The notes: generated by a model not told the origin, from the letters alone. Shown: positions 1 to 6,543, counted from the first letter of the stretch. The stretch is 19,189 bases of DNA from Bacteroides sp. CAG:443 (GCA_000432735.1 FR887824.1:1-19189), one strand, 5' to 3'. Numbers and translations are program-made.

Positions 1-1642
1 TTTTAATCGTACCTTATGGAATTGAAATCTACTACATACAACGCAACGGCCAGATAACCCCCATGCTTTTAATCGTACCTTATGGAATTGAAATAAGCCT
101 ATTATTTCAAGGAAATGGCCAAAATGCACCCGGACTTTTAATCGTACCTTATGGAATTGAAATACAGAACCGATGTCAAACCCTAAGAAACAGAAGACTT
201 TTAATCGTACCTTATGGAATTGAAATCTCGCCTCAAGAAATGGATTACAACCACGCCCGCCCTCTTTTAATCGTACCTTATGGAATTGAAATGACATATA
301 CCCTTACGCTGAAGTATCGAAATTTGTCTTTTAATCGTACCTTATGGAATTGAAATATAAAACCAGCATACGATCTACCGCACGGTGTGATCTTTTAATC
401 GTACCTTATGGAATTGAAATAAGACAACTAATGAACAGTATGTCACACCTGATTGCTTTTAATCGTACCTTATGGAATTGAAATAAATATTAATGTCCGA
501 TTGTGCTGTCTTGTCAAATTCCTTTTAATCGTACCTTATGGAATTGAAATGAACCAGGCTTTAATCTTAGGTTCTTACAAGGGCGCTTTTAATCGTACCT
601 TATGGAATTGAAATAAGGAAGCACAACACTTGACGAAATCGCTGAGCGTACTTTTAATCGTACCTTATGGAATTGAAATACGGAATCTGCGACAAAGAAA
701 ATAAAATAAAAATAACTTTTAATCGTACCTTATGGAATTGAAATTTGGACTAATGTTAATACCTACGCCATCCACAATCTTTTAATCGTACCTTATGGAA
801 TTGAAATATATGAAGAAAAAGTATATAGAAGTATACGGCGACTTTTAATCGTACCTTATGGAATTGAAATCAGTCACGCCCTATTAACTTTTTGTATTAC
901 GTTCCTTTTAATCGTACCTTATGGAATTGAAATTTCAGAGTGATGTAATTGATGGTTGGAACGCTTTATCTTTTAATCGTACCTTATGGAATTGAAATCG
1001 GCTCCTGTAGTCTGAGGTTCGTCGGTAGCCTGACTTTTAATCGTACCTTATGGAATTGAAATTGCTTTCGTGCCTGATCCATTTTAGCGATTGTGTCTCT
1101 TTTAATCGTACCTTATGGAATTGAAATTTTGTTGCTCTACGTTAACTCAGTCGAAGTCTACACTTTTAATCGTACCTTATGGAATTGAAATATAACCCAG
1201 ATTTGTCGTATGAAACAGAATTGAACTTTTAATCGTACCTTATGGAATTGAAATACACCTACATAAGGGCTTTCCTTGAATTCACCCTTCTTTTAATCGT
1301 ACCTTATGGAATTGAAATATCCTTTAGGATGGATAACACTTGCTGTAACAGCCTTTTAATCGTACCTTATGGAATTGAAATAAAGTCCACGACGAACGTA
1401 TATATTCTGCCAAAGCTTTTAATCATACCTTATGGAATTAAAATTCGATGAAAGCCACAACGATGTCACCATCCTGGGGTTCTATTAATCATACCTTATG
1501 GAATTAAAATGGATCTACGGGAATTGTTTCAAAAGTTGCTGGTATACTTTTAATCGTACTTTATGGAATTAAAATTTTCGTGGCACATGGGTAGTGGGTA
1601 CGCCCGGTAGCGGCTTTTAATCGTACCTTGTGGAATAAAAAT
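1..1642 (+). CRISPR. CRISPR array, 26 repeats and 25 spacers, leader end off-window
   Basis: A 29-base direct repeat beginning CTTTTAATCG and ending GGAATTGAAAT occurs 26 times, separated by 25 different spacers of 34 to 40 bases. The first copy lacks its leading C because the window begins there. Repeats 1-22 (through 1381) are identical in all visible bases, and the last four (1416, 1482, 1547, 1614) are degenerate. Degeneracy marks the trailer, so the leader and newest spacers lie to the left, outside the window, where cas genes would be expected. The repeat's last eight bases, ATTGAAAT, resemble the crRNA 5' handle of type I-B and III-B systems, whose repeats typically end in ATTGAAAC. 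No cas gene is visible, so the type is an inference from repeat form and spacer length. No two spacers look alike by eye. Confidence 0.98.
1416..1642 (+). repeat. Degenerate trailer repeats of the CRISPR array
   Basis: Four terminal repeats depart from the consensus. Counting the leading C as 1, all four have A instead of G at position 25. Repeats starting at 1416 and 1482 also share A at position 10. The one at 1482 has A at position 3, the one at 1547 has T at position 14, and the last (1614) has G at 17 and A at 24. The change to the clean consensus between 1353 and 1416 is abrupt. Older repeats normally decay, but several shared substitutions indicate a different ancestral repeat. Confidence 0.9.
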
Positions 1643-1688
1643 CTAAATCTATATATGAGATATGAAGATACGTTATTGTGTAACATTT

Positions 1689-1725
1689 TATTTCATTTTC
1701 TCACCCAACATTTTGTAATGAAATA
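1689..1725 (+). terminator. Possible hairpin after the CRISPR array
   Basis: TATTTCATT (1689-1697) and AATGAAATA (1717-1725) form a perfect 9-bp AT-rich stem around a 19-base loop, 46 bases past the last repeat. T-rich DNA with two runs of five T follows within about 25 bases. It could end the pre-crRNA transcript, but the stem is weak and no T run directly abuts it. Confidence 0.25.
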
Positions 1726-1776
1726 TCCTTACTTTTTGCACTTTTTAGCCTTGTCAATGAAAATAATTGTTCTGTT

Positions 1777-1808
1777 TTTCGGTGCAAATGAAAAAATTCG
1801 TATATTTG
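1777..1808 (+). promoter_or_regulatory. Bacteroidetes-type promoter upstream of the candidate RNA
   Basis: TATATTTG at 1801-1808 matches the TAnnTTTG -7 element exactly. TTTC at 1777-1780 is one base from the TTTG -33 element, and the spacing is 20 bases. Transcription would start near 1814. No coding sequence follows closely, which suggests a non-coding transcript. Confidence 0.5.
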
Positions 1809-1813
1809 TCTTA

Positions 1814-2045
1814 CTCTTAGAAGAAAAAGAAAGTATTAGAAGCGTTTTAGGCATTATCCGAAGTTCAGGAAATCCCCAATTTCATAACGATAACAAGGAT
1901 AATACAAAAACGCTCCACGGGCTATCGTATATGCTGTTTTGAGCAATATGTATGTATATAGGCGTGGGGCTTTATGTATTGCTCGGTTATCAAGTATGGG
2001 GATACTTCTGAACAGGTAATACTAAAGTTCCCCACGCTTTAACTT
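1814..2045 (+). ncRNA. Candidate structured small RNA with pseudoknot potential
   Basis: A transcript of about 230 bases is predicted from the promoter at 1777-1808 to a terminator-like end. Visible pairings on the + strand are as follows. GAGCAATA (1941-1948) pairs with TATTGCTC (1977-1984). GCGTGGGG (1962-1969) pairs with CCCCACGC (2030-2037), and CTTT/AAAG (1970-1973 with 2024-2027) extends this after a two-base bulge. AAGTAT-GGGG-ATACTT forms a hairpin at 1992-2007. The first two stems interlock as an H-type pseudoknot. Bases 1912-1919 can also pair with 1963-1970 using one G-U pair, so the RNA could switch between folds. The + strand is favoured because that pair becomes an A-C mismatch on the other strand. 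CCCCACGC is followed by TTTAACTTTT, as in an intrinsic terminator. The RNA family is not recognised; a 6S-like RNA or a regulatory leader are alternatives. Confidence 0.5.
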
Positions 2046-2273
2046 TTATAAAAACAGCTTCAAGGGGAAGCAAGCTGACATATTTTATATGTATGAAAGC
2101 ACTTAAACTAAACAACTGTGGAAGCGGTAATTTAACCTTTGTTTCGTTTGCTGAGGGTTACTATTCTTGTTATTGGATTCTTTTTTCCTGCATTTTTGTT
2201 GTTTTGTATGTGGTAGCATGTAAATTACAAATTATGTGCCATCCTTCTTTCCGTATTCATCCGCTTGTCGATT
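2046..2273. other. AT-rich intergenic stretch without a convincing gene
   Basis: This stretch lies between the candidate RNA and the small acidic ORF. It holds two overlapping, mutually exclusive hairpins: CAGCTT (2055-2060) with AAGCTG (2072-2077), and GCTTC (2057-2061) with GAAGC (2067-2071). A 63-codon open frame (2093-2284) runs through it, but its product has no recognisable character and it overlaps the next ORF. No promoter of good quality was found for the small gene that follows. Confidence 0.5.
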
Positions 2274-2456
2274 ATGGATTATGACGAAGCTTGCCATACC
2301 GAGGGTGAGATATGGGATATAATCTATCGTACATTGAAAGAAATAGGTGAAGTTAGAGAGTTATTATGTACCGATGAGTTGGAAAGTGTAATGAAAAAAA
2401 TGGAACTCATCGAAAAAGAAATTGATATTTTGTCTGTTTTGATATACCACTTGTGA
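2274..2456 (+). CDS. Small acidic helical protein, unknown function
   Basis: This 60-residue protein is not recognised. It starts at ATG 2274; an in-frame TTG at 2265 is less likely. The product is rich in Glu and Asp. From about residue 12 to the end it looks like two amphipathic helices with regularly spaced Ile, Leu and Met, suitable for a short coiled coil or a helical hairpin. It has two cysteines (about 7 and 32), no signal peptide and no membrane segment. It sits 73 bases upstream of the ferritin-like gene, in the same direction, and could be co-transcribed with it. Its codons and composition look plausible for a real gene, in contrast to the neighbouring open frames. A chance ORF cannot be excluded. 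Confidence 0.5.
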   Translation: MDYDEACHTEGEIWDIIYRTLKEIGEVRELLCTDELESVMKKMELIEKEIDILSVLIYHL

Positions 2457-2529
2457 TATAATGTCATTAAAGCGCGGATTTATTTGGCAGTGTGTCTGTG
2501 GAAATTGAAACTGATTAAAAAGAAAGAAG

Positions 2530-2991
2530 ATGGATAAGAAGATAGAGACAGTTGTCAATGAGCAACTGAATACAGAATTGTGGTCTGCTAATATGTATAT
2601 TGCACTGCAAGTGTATTTTGAAAAGCAAGATTTGCCGGTGCTGGCGTTATGGTTGAAAACGCAGAGTAAAAAGAAGGCCGAGAGAATGCAAAAGTTGGCG
2701 GCCTTTTTGCTGCGGGAAGGTGCAACTGTGGATATACAGAGCTTAGTGTTCGGTACGGAACAATGGCAGAGTCCTGTCGTGGCATTGGATAGTTTATTCG
2801 AACATGAACAGTATTTTCACAAGCAAGTGAATGATTTTATGGCTTTCGTCCGGAATACCGAATATCCTGTGTTGCAGTCTTTAGTGCTCGATTTATATGT
2901 CGATGAAGTACATGTAAGTGATTTTTTTGGTCGAATTGTTGCGTATGCTTGTCAAAGAATGGAAGAGACAGTTACCATTGGAGTAAAATAG
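2530..2991 (+). CDS. Ferritin-like protein with degenerate ferroxidase centre
   Basis: A 153-residue protein with the four-helix ferritin fold. The N-terminal NEQLNTELWSANMY segment and the HEQ motif near residue 92 match bacterial ferritins. Compared by eye with E. coli FtnA, Glu17, Tyr24, Glu94 and Glu126 are conserved here as E16, Y23, E93 and E126. Other metal ligands are changed: Glu50 is K49, His53 is R52, Gln127 is V127, Glu129 is V129 and Glu130 is S130. The stretch with the lost pair reads SKKKAERMQKL, anchored by MQKL, so the alignment is secure. Both iron sites of the ferroxidase centre should therefore be broken. The protein is also somewhat shorter than usual at the C terminus. 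It could act as a subunit of mixed ferritin shells, as a mineral-nucleating shell, or in a non-iron role. A short terminator-like hairpin separates it from the sigma factor gene. Confidence 0.85.
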   Translation: MDKKIETVVNEQLNTELWSANMYIALQVYFEKQDLPVLALWLKTQSKKKAERMQKLAAFLLREGATVDIQSLVFGTEQWQSPVVALDSLFEHEQYFHKQVNDFMAFVRNTEYPVLQSLVLDLYVDEVHVSDFFGRIVAYACQRMEETVTIGVK

Positions 2992-3005
2992 AAGAGAATA
3001 TGGAT

Positions 3006-3025
3006 TAGCCGGCAGGCTACTTTTT
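3006..3025 (+). terminator. Short intrinsic terminator or attenuator after the ferritin-like gene
   Basis: TAGCC (3006-3010) and GGCTA (3015-3019) form a 5-bp stem around GGCA, followed by C and five T. It lies between the ferritin-like gene and the ECF sigma gene and begins 13 bases before the latter's ATG. It could reduce rather than abolish read-through. Confidence 0.5.
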
Positions 3026-3038
3026 AAGAAAAACGAAA

Positions 3039-3533
3039 ATGGATACTGTTGACTTCGACAGGGAGCTGATTACTTTTCGTGAGAAGCTTCTGAGTTATGC
3101 CCTTCTGATGTTTCCTGCAAAAGAAGATGCTGAAGACTTGATTCAGGAAACGTTATTGAAGGCACTCGAAAATAAAGATAAATATAATGAGAATGTGAAC
3201 TTCAAAGGATGGCTGTATACGATCATGCATAATACCTTTGTCAATATTTGTAAATCAAAAAACTATTGTCTGTGTCAGCATATTACGGATAGTGGTGTTT
3301 GTGCTGAAATAGATCGTACTATGGATAGCGGAATCGATGAAAATTATAGCTTAGAGGAAATCTATAAAATGATAGACAGACTTCCTGATGATTTTCGTGT
3401 GATGATCCTGATGAGGTTGGCTGGATTCAAATATCAGGAAATAGCCGATAAGATGGGAATATCCATAAGTTTGGTGAAGAGCCGGATTTTTTACGGAAGA
3501 AAACGACTGAAGTATATGCTGTATCACTCCTGA
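3039..3533 (+). CDS. ECF (group 4) RNA polymerase sigma factor
   Basis: A 164-residue sigma-70 family protein with only regions 2 and 4, the layout of extracytoplasmic-function sigma factors. Region 2 (about residues 12-75) contains the AEDLIQETLLKAL core-binding helix and FKGWLYTIMHN at the -10 recognition end. Region 4 (about 108-160) contains LPDDFRVMILMRLAG and the helix-turn-helix YQEIADKMGISISLVKSR. The start at ATG 3039 gives the normal ECF length. No anti-sigma gene follows: the next gene is on the opposite strand. Its closest partners in position are the ferritin-like gene 47 bases upstream and the small acidic protein before that, so stress or iron-related control is possible but unproven. 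What releases or activates it cannot be read from the sequence. Confidence 0.93.
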   Translation: MDTVDFDRELITFREKLLSYALLMFPAKEDAEDLIQETLLKALENKDKYNENVNFKGWLYTIMHNTFVNICKSKNYCLCQHITDSGVCAEIDRTMDSGIDENYSLEEIYKMIDRLPDDFRVMILMRLAGFKYQEIADKMGISISLVKSRIFYGRKRLKYMLYHS

Positions 3534-3564
3534 TGTTTTCAAGAAAGACTCTATGTTGTATTAA

Positions 3565-3587
3565 GGTGCACTTGGTGCATTGTTTTT
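3565..3587 (+). terminator. Intrinsic terminator of the sigma factor gene
   Basis: TGCAC (3567-3571) and GTGCA (3575-3579) form a short stem with a TTG loop, extendable by two G-U pairs, followed by TG and five T (3583-3587). It lies 33 bases past the sigma factor stop codon. Confidence 0.55.
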
Positions 3588-3601
3588 ATAGGTTGGTTTG
3601 G

Positions 3602-3657
3602 CCATGAGTTGACTCATGGAAAAGAAGCAGCTTCGTTGGTATAATGAGGCTGCTTCT
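3602..3657. terminator. Two hairpins between convergent transcripts
   Basis: CCATGAG (3602-3608) and CTCATGG (3613-3619) form a perfect 7-bp hairpin with loop TTGA. Next to it, AGAAGCAGC (3623-3631) and GCTGCTTCT (3649-3657) form a 9-bp stem with a 17-base loop. Read on the minus strand the larger stem is followed by TTTTCC, as expected for a terminator of the Maf operon, which ends at 3673. Confidence 0.6.
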
Positions 3658-3672
3658 GTAGTATATGGAGTA

Positions 3673-4254
3673 TTATAGTTTCCTGAGTTCTTGATGTAGT
3701 CGTTGTACGGGGAGTCCCATGACGTTAAAGTAGGATCCTTTTAATCCCGTTACTCCGATAAAGCCTATCCACTCTTGTACGCCGTACGATCCTGCCTTGT
3801 CCATCGGATGATAGTGCTCTACATAAAAACGGATGTCTTCTTCACTCAGTTGGTCGAAAGTAACTTCCGTTACCGAAGCGAAGGATTTCTGAAATTCGGT
3901 CGTGGTAAGGCATACTCCGGTAATGACCTGATGTGAACGTCCTGACAGCTTTTGCAGCATGCCGATGGCTTCGGTTTCGTCTTTGGGCTTTCCCAGTACC
4001 TCACCATCAATGTAAACTATCGTGTCGGCTGTGATAATCAGTTCGTCCGGTTGCATGGAGGGACGGTAGGCATCTGCTTTTTCCCGGGCTATGTAGACAG
4101 GAATTTCTTCGCCTGTCAAGGTGGAAGGGTAGGTTTCGTCTATGCCTGGCAGAAGTTTTACTTCGTAGTCTATTCCCAAGCCGGATAACAGTTCTCTGCG
4201 GCGGGGAGAGTTGGAGGCAAGTTTGATTTTGTACTTTTTCAGATTATCGAGCAT
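3673..4254 (-). CDS. maf: Maf family nucleotide pyrophosphatase
   Basis: A 193-residue Maf/HAM1-like protein that hydrolyses non-canonical or selected nucleoside triphosphates to monophosphate and pyrophosphate; the YhdE branch prefers dTTP, UTP and modified pyrimidine nucleotides. Diagnostic motifs are LASNSPRRRELL (12-23), the phosphate-binding ASNSPRR loop of the family, ADTIV (76-80) with its acidic metal ligand, and LGKP (87-90). ATG at 4254 is chosen over the upstream in-frame start at 4317: it gives the usual length, sits 16 bases past the KdsC stop, and is preceded by AAGGA at a proper distance. It is the last gene of a five-gene minus-strand operon and ends before a hairpin pair. Whether it is truly YhdE-type cannot be decided by eye. 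Confidence 0.93.
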   Translation of the reverse strand: MLDNLKKYKIKLASNSPRRRELLSGLGIDYEVKLLPGIDETYPSTLTGEEIPVYIAREKADAYRPSMQPDELIITADTIVYIDGEVLGKPKDETEAIGMLQKLSGRSHQVITGVCLTTTEFQKSFASVTEVTFDQLSEEDIRFYVEHYHPMDKAGSYGVQEWIGFIGVTGLKGSYFNVMGLPVQRLHQELRKL

Positions 4255-4270
4255 AGTGTTCCTTTCTTTC

Positions 4271-4789
4271 TTACCAGCCGAAGGCGGCTTCGTGTGACAT
4301 CCATTTGCCTTGTGCACGCAGTACTTGTTCTACCACGTCACGTCCGCATCCGTAACCTCCGTTCCGGTGTGAGATGTAGGTACAGATGGCTTTTATCTCT
4401 GGTGCGGCATCAGCCGGACAACAGGGAAGACCTGCTAGACGCAATACTTCATAGTCGGGAATATCATCGCCCATGTAGAGTACCTCTTCAGGTTTCAGAT
4501 TGTATTTCGACAGCAGTTCGGCAAACTCTTTCGTCTTGACAGCAGCACCCATATAGATGTCTGTTATGCCTAATCCTTCGTAGCGTTTGCGTACGGATTC
4601 TGTCTTTCCTCCCGTAATGATGGCTACGTGCAATCCGCATTTTACTGCCAGCTGTAGGGCGTATCCGTCTTTTATGTTGACTGTACGCATCGGTTCTCCG
4701 TTGGGATGCAAGGTGATGGTTTCGGCACTTAGTACGCCGTCTACGTCGAATACCAGTGCGCGTATTTTGGTAAGATCGTAATTTATCAT
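4271..4789 (-). CDS. kdsC: KdsC-type HAD phosphatase (3-deoxy-D-manno-octulosonate 8-phosphate phosphatase family)
   Basis: A 172-residue, cap-less HAD phosphatase of the KdsC/YrbI family, which removes phosphate from Kdo-8-phosphate during lipopolysaccharide core synthesis. HAD motif I is FDVDGVLS with nucleophile D15 and acid D17, motif II is IITGG (57-61), the motif III lysine lies near VKTKE (84-88), and motif IV is MGDDIPD (106-112). Length and the C-terminal GGYGCGRDVVEQVL segment are typical of the family. Its ATG overlaps the stop of the upstream DUF2520 gene by four bases (ATGA), so translation is probably coupled. Some members of this family act on other sugar-acid phosphates, so the exact substrate is not certain. 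Confidence 0.9.
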   Translation of the reverse strand: MINYDLTKIRALVFDVDGVLSAETITLHPNGEPMRTVNIKDGYALQLAVKCGLHVAIITGGKTESVRKRYEGLGITDIYMGAAVKTKEFAELLSKYNLKPEEVLYMGDDIPDYEVLRLAGLPCCPADAAPEIKAICTYISHRNGGYGCGRDVVEQVLRAQGKWMSHEAAFGW

Positions 4790-5583
4790 AAGTTTTCTTT
4801 TAGGTTACTTGTATATTCGTGAATGTCTTTGCTTATTTGTTCGTATATCGTTGCCAGACGAGGTTCGCTTTGCAGCATTTCCAGATGGCGGTTGATAACG
4901 TTTTCATCGTAGCGTTGTGCCGGTCCGGTCTGGGCGGAAACAGGAGAAAGTTCATGAACTTTGCGGGCTGTTTCGTCGATAAGCGGAAGCATAGCTTCGA
5001 AAGGCAGTCCGTGAGCCGATAATAAGTGATCGGCTATGGCATACATGTGATTGGTAAAGTTGCAGGCAAAGACGGCTGCTATGTGCAGGTATCGGCGTTG
5101 TTCCGATGAGGCTTCGTATGCTTTACTGCCTAGGCTCAGGGCGATTCCGTTCAAAGCTTTCAGGTCGTCTTGTGTATTGGCTTCTGTAAAGAAGGAAACT
5201 TCGTGGAAGTCAACCGGACGTTGTTTGCTGAAGGTCTGCATCGGGTAGAGCACACCGTAGCGTTGGGCTTGTCCTTGCCAGATGTTCATGGGAACGCTGC
5301 CTGCGGTATGTACGAATAGGGCTTGTGGAGCGCGCCGGGTAAGTGGTGCAAGCAGGCTGTCCAGGGCAGAATCTTTTACCGATACGATGTATAGTTCTCC
5401 TTCAGAGCTTACTTTATCGATGTCGGTTGTATAGGGACATCCTAGTCTGGTTGCCAGCGTGGAAGCGGAGGCTTCGGTACGGCTGAATACCTGAAGGATG
5501 TTGTAACCGGCCTTTTGTAAGGTGATAGCAAGATGAGTTGCTACATTTCCGGCTCCTATGATAATGATATTTTTTATATTCAT
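4786..5583 (-). CDS. Rossmann-like and DUF2520 domain protein, putative oxidoreductase
   Basis: A 265-residue cytoplasmic protein. The N-terminal half (about 1-120) is a Rossmann-like dinucleotide fold beginning IIIIGAGNVATHLA, with the glycine-rich loop at about residues 10-15 and SR after the second strand, suggesting NADP binding. The C-terminal half (about 130-255) is helical and matches the DUF2520 domain, with the characteristic HIAAVFACNFTNHMYAIA helix. This architecture resembles 6-phosphogluconate-type dehydrogenases such as ketopantoate reductases, but the substrate is unknown. It is translationally coupled to kdsC downstream through an ATGA overlap and lies 27 bases after a small membrane protein gene. 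Conserved linkage with kdsC and maf is common in Bacteroidales, but the functional reason is not known to me. Confidence 0.85.
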   Translation of the reverse strand: MNIKNIIIIGAGNVATHLAITLQKAGYNILQVFSRTEASASTLATRLGCPYTTDIDKVSSEGELYIVSVKDSALDSLLAPLTRRAPQALFVHTAGSVPMNIWQGQAQRYGVLYPMQTFSKQRPVDFHEVSFFTEANTQDDLKALNGIALSLGSKAYEASSEQRRYLHIAAVFACNFTNHMYAIADHLLSAHGLPFEAMLPLIDETARKVHELSPVSAQTGPAQRYDENVINRHLEMLQSEPRLATIYEQISKDIHEYTSNLKENL

Positions 5584-5610
5584 TGGAAAGTGTTTTTAGA
5601 TGTCGGTAAA

Positions 5611-5943
5611 TTACCGTGACGACAACCAGTAGAGTAATACTCCAATCAGCAGCAAGGCTGCGGGAAGCAGATAGCCTGACATCTGGCCTAGCAGGGAAAC
5701 AACAAGGTTGATGTTCTGGATGAGCCAGATTCCGGCCAGAATAATGCCTACCGATTTGTCCGATTTAAACCAGAGAAAAATGACGGCAGCATAAAGCAGC
5801 ATGGTATCTTTCTGCATGATCCATGGTAATCCGTGAGCCGAGAAGCCTATCAGGCGGTCGGCAAGATAAAGGATGCCCATCAGAGCCAGAAAGACGGCTG
5901 TAGCACGATAGGTATCTTTATGGTTCGATGCTTTCGTTGTCAC
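5611..5943 (-). CDS. Small four-helix membrane protein
   Basis: A 110-residue protein that starts with GTG at 5943, two bases after the stop of the nitroreductase gene and just downstream of GGAGGAG, which supports this start. Four hydrophobic segments are visible at about 13-33, 46-60, 64-86 and 90-108, with charged connections. The last segment (LLPAALLLIGVLLYW) resembles the membrane repeats of LiaI/LiaF-type envelope-stress proteins, but the similarity is weak. No catalytic motif is seen. Its location within a tight operon indicates a real gene. Function is unknown; it is probably an inner-membrane protein. Confidence 0.8.
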   Translation of the reverse strand: MTTKASNHKDTYRATAVFLALMGILYLADRLIGFSAHGLPWIMQKDTMLLYAAVIFLWFKSDKSVGIILAGIWLIQNINLVVSLLGQMSGYLLPAALLLIGVLLYWLSSR

Positions 5944-5945
5944 GT

Positions 5946-6482
5946 TTATTCTCCTCCGTATTTATTGATGTGTACTTTTTCCCATAACAGATGGGACTCG
6001 TCGAACGGCTTGCGTTCCATTCCTTTGTGTCCGATGGCGATGATGGACAATACCTGAAGTTGCAGGGGAATGTCGAGTATGCCGTGTACGTATTCGTCGG
6101 AAGACATGCCTGCGGCATTATATCGTTCGCGTACTTGTATCCAGCAGCTTCCGAGTCCTAAGTCTTCGGCTTGCAGTTGAATCATCAGGGAAGCAATGGC
6201 CGCATCTTCTATCCATACGTCGCTGGCGAGCGGGTCTGCCAGTACAACGATGGCGAGTGGAGCGTCTTTCAGGAAAGAGGAACCTGTTTCTTTGCAACGT
6301 GACAGCTTGTCGAGTGTTTCTTTGTCATCTACGGCTATGAACTGCCAGCAGTTACTTCGTTTGGAGGAGGGCGACATGAGGGCTGCTTTCAGCAGGGTTA
6401 CCACTTCTTCCTGTGTCAGTTCTTCGTCTGTAAACTTGCGCATGCTGCGCCGTTGCTTTATCAATTCGCTGAAACTCTTCAT
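5946..6482 (-). CDS. Nitroreductase family FMN oxidoreductase
   Basis: A 178-residue nitroreductase-family protein, expected to be a homodimer using FMN and NAD(P)H. The N-terminal RRSMRKF (11-17) is the FMN phosphate-binding motif of the family. ALMSPSSKRSNCWQF (34-48) is the usual substrate and flavin contact segment, and DAAIASLMIQLQAEDLGLGSCWI (about 93-115) is the conserved central helix with the GLGSCW motif. Length is in the normal range for single-domain members. It is the first gene of the minus-strand operon, with a strong Bacteroidetes promoter about 20 bases upstream. The natural substrate cannot be predicted; members reduce nitroaromatics, quinones or flavins. Confidence 0.93.
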   Translation of the reverse strand: MKSFSELIKQRRSMRKFTDEELTQEEVVTLLKAALMSPSSKRSNCWQFIAVDDKETLDKLSRCKETGSSFLKDAPLAIVVLADPLASDVWIEDAAIASLMIQLQAEDLGLGSCWIQVRERYNAAGMSSDEYVHGILDIPLQLQVLSIIAIGHKGMERKPFDESHLLWEKVHINKYGGE

Positions 6483-6503
6483 AAAATATCGTTTTTAACA
6501 CGA

Positions 6504-6535
6504 CAAATATAATCTTTAAACTCGTAATGCTCAAA
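6504..6535 (-). promoter_or_regulatory. Strong Bacteroidetes-type promoter for the nitroreductase operon
   Basis: On the minus strand TTTG (6535-6532) is followed after exactly 20 bases by TATATTTG (6511-6504), a full match to the TTTG-N19-21-TAnnTTTG consensus. Transcription should start near 6498, giving a leader of about 15 bases before the ATG at 6482. Confidence 0.8.
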
Positions 6536-6543
6536 AAAAATCA

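Noticed and set aside
63..353. Open frame with a repeated LLIVPYGIEI peptide
   Set aside because: It is only the translation of CRISPR repeats. Spacer lengths vary, so the periodic peptide is a by-product and not a repeat protein. The same holds for the frame at 1242-1451.
1628..1942. 104-codon open frame after the CRISPR array
   Set aside because: It starts inside the last degenerate repeat, lacks any recognisable domain, and runs through the promoter and stems of the candidate RNA. Composition is that of random AT-rich DNA.
1941..1984. Group II intron domain V-like hairpin (starts with GAGC)
   Set aside because: Domain V has a conserved 34-base fold with an AGC triad and a two-base bulge; only the first four bases agree here and no reverse transcriptase gene is present.
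2093..2284. 63-codon frame with a hydrophobic segment
   Set aside because: It might encode a small membrane peptide, but it overlaps the better acidic ORF, has no promoter or ribosome-binding signal, and its hydrophobicity follows from T-rich DNA.
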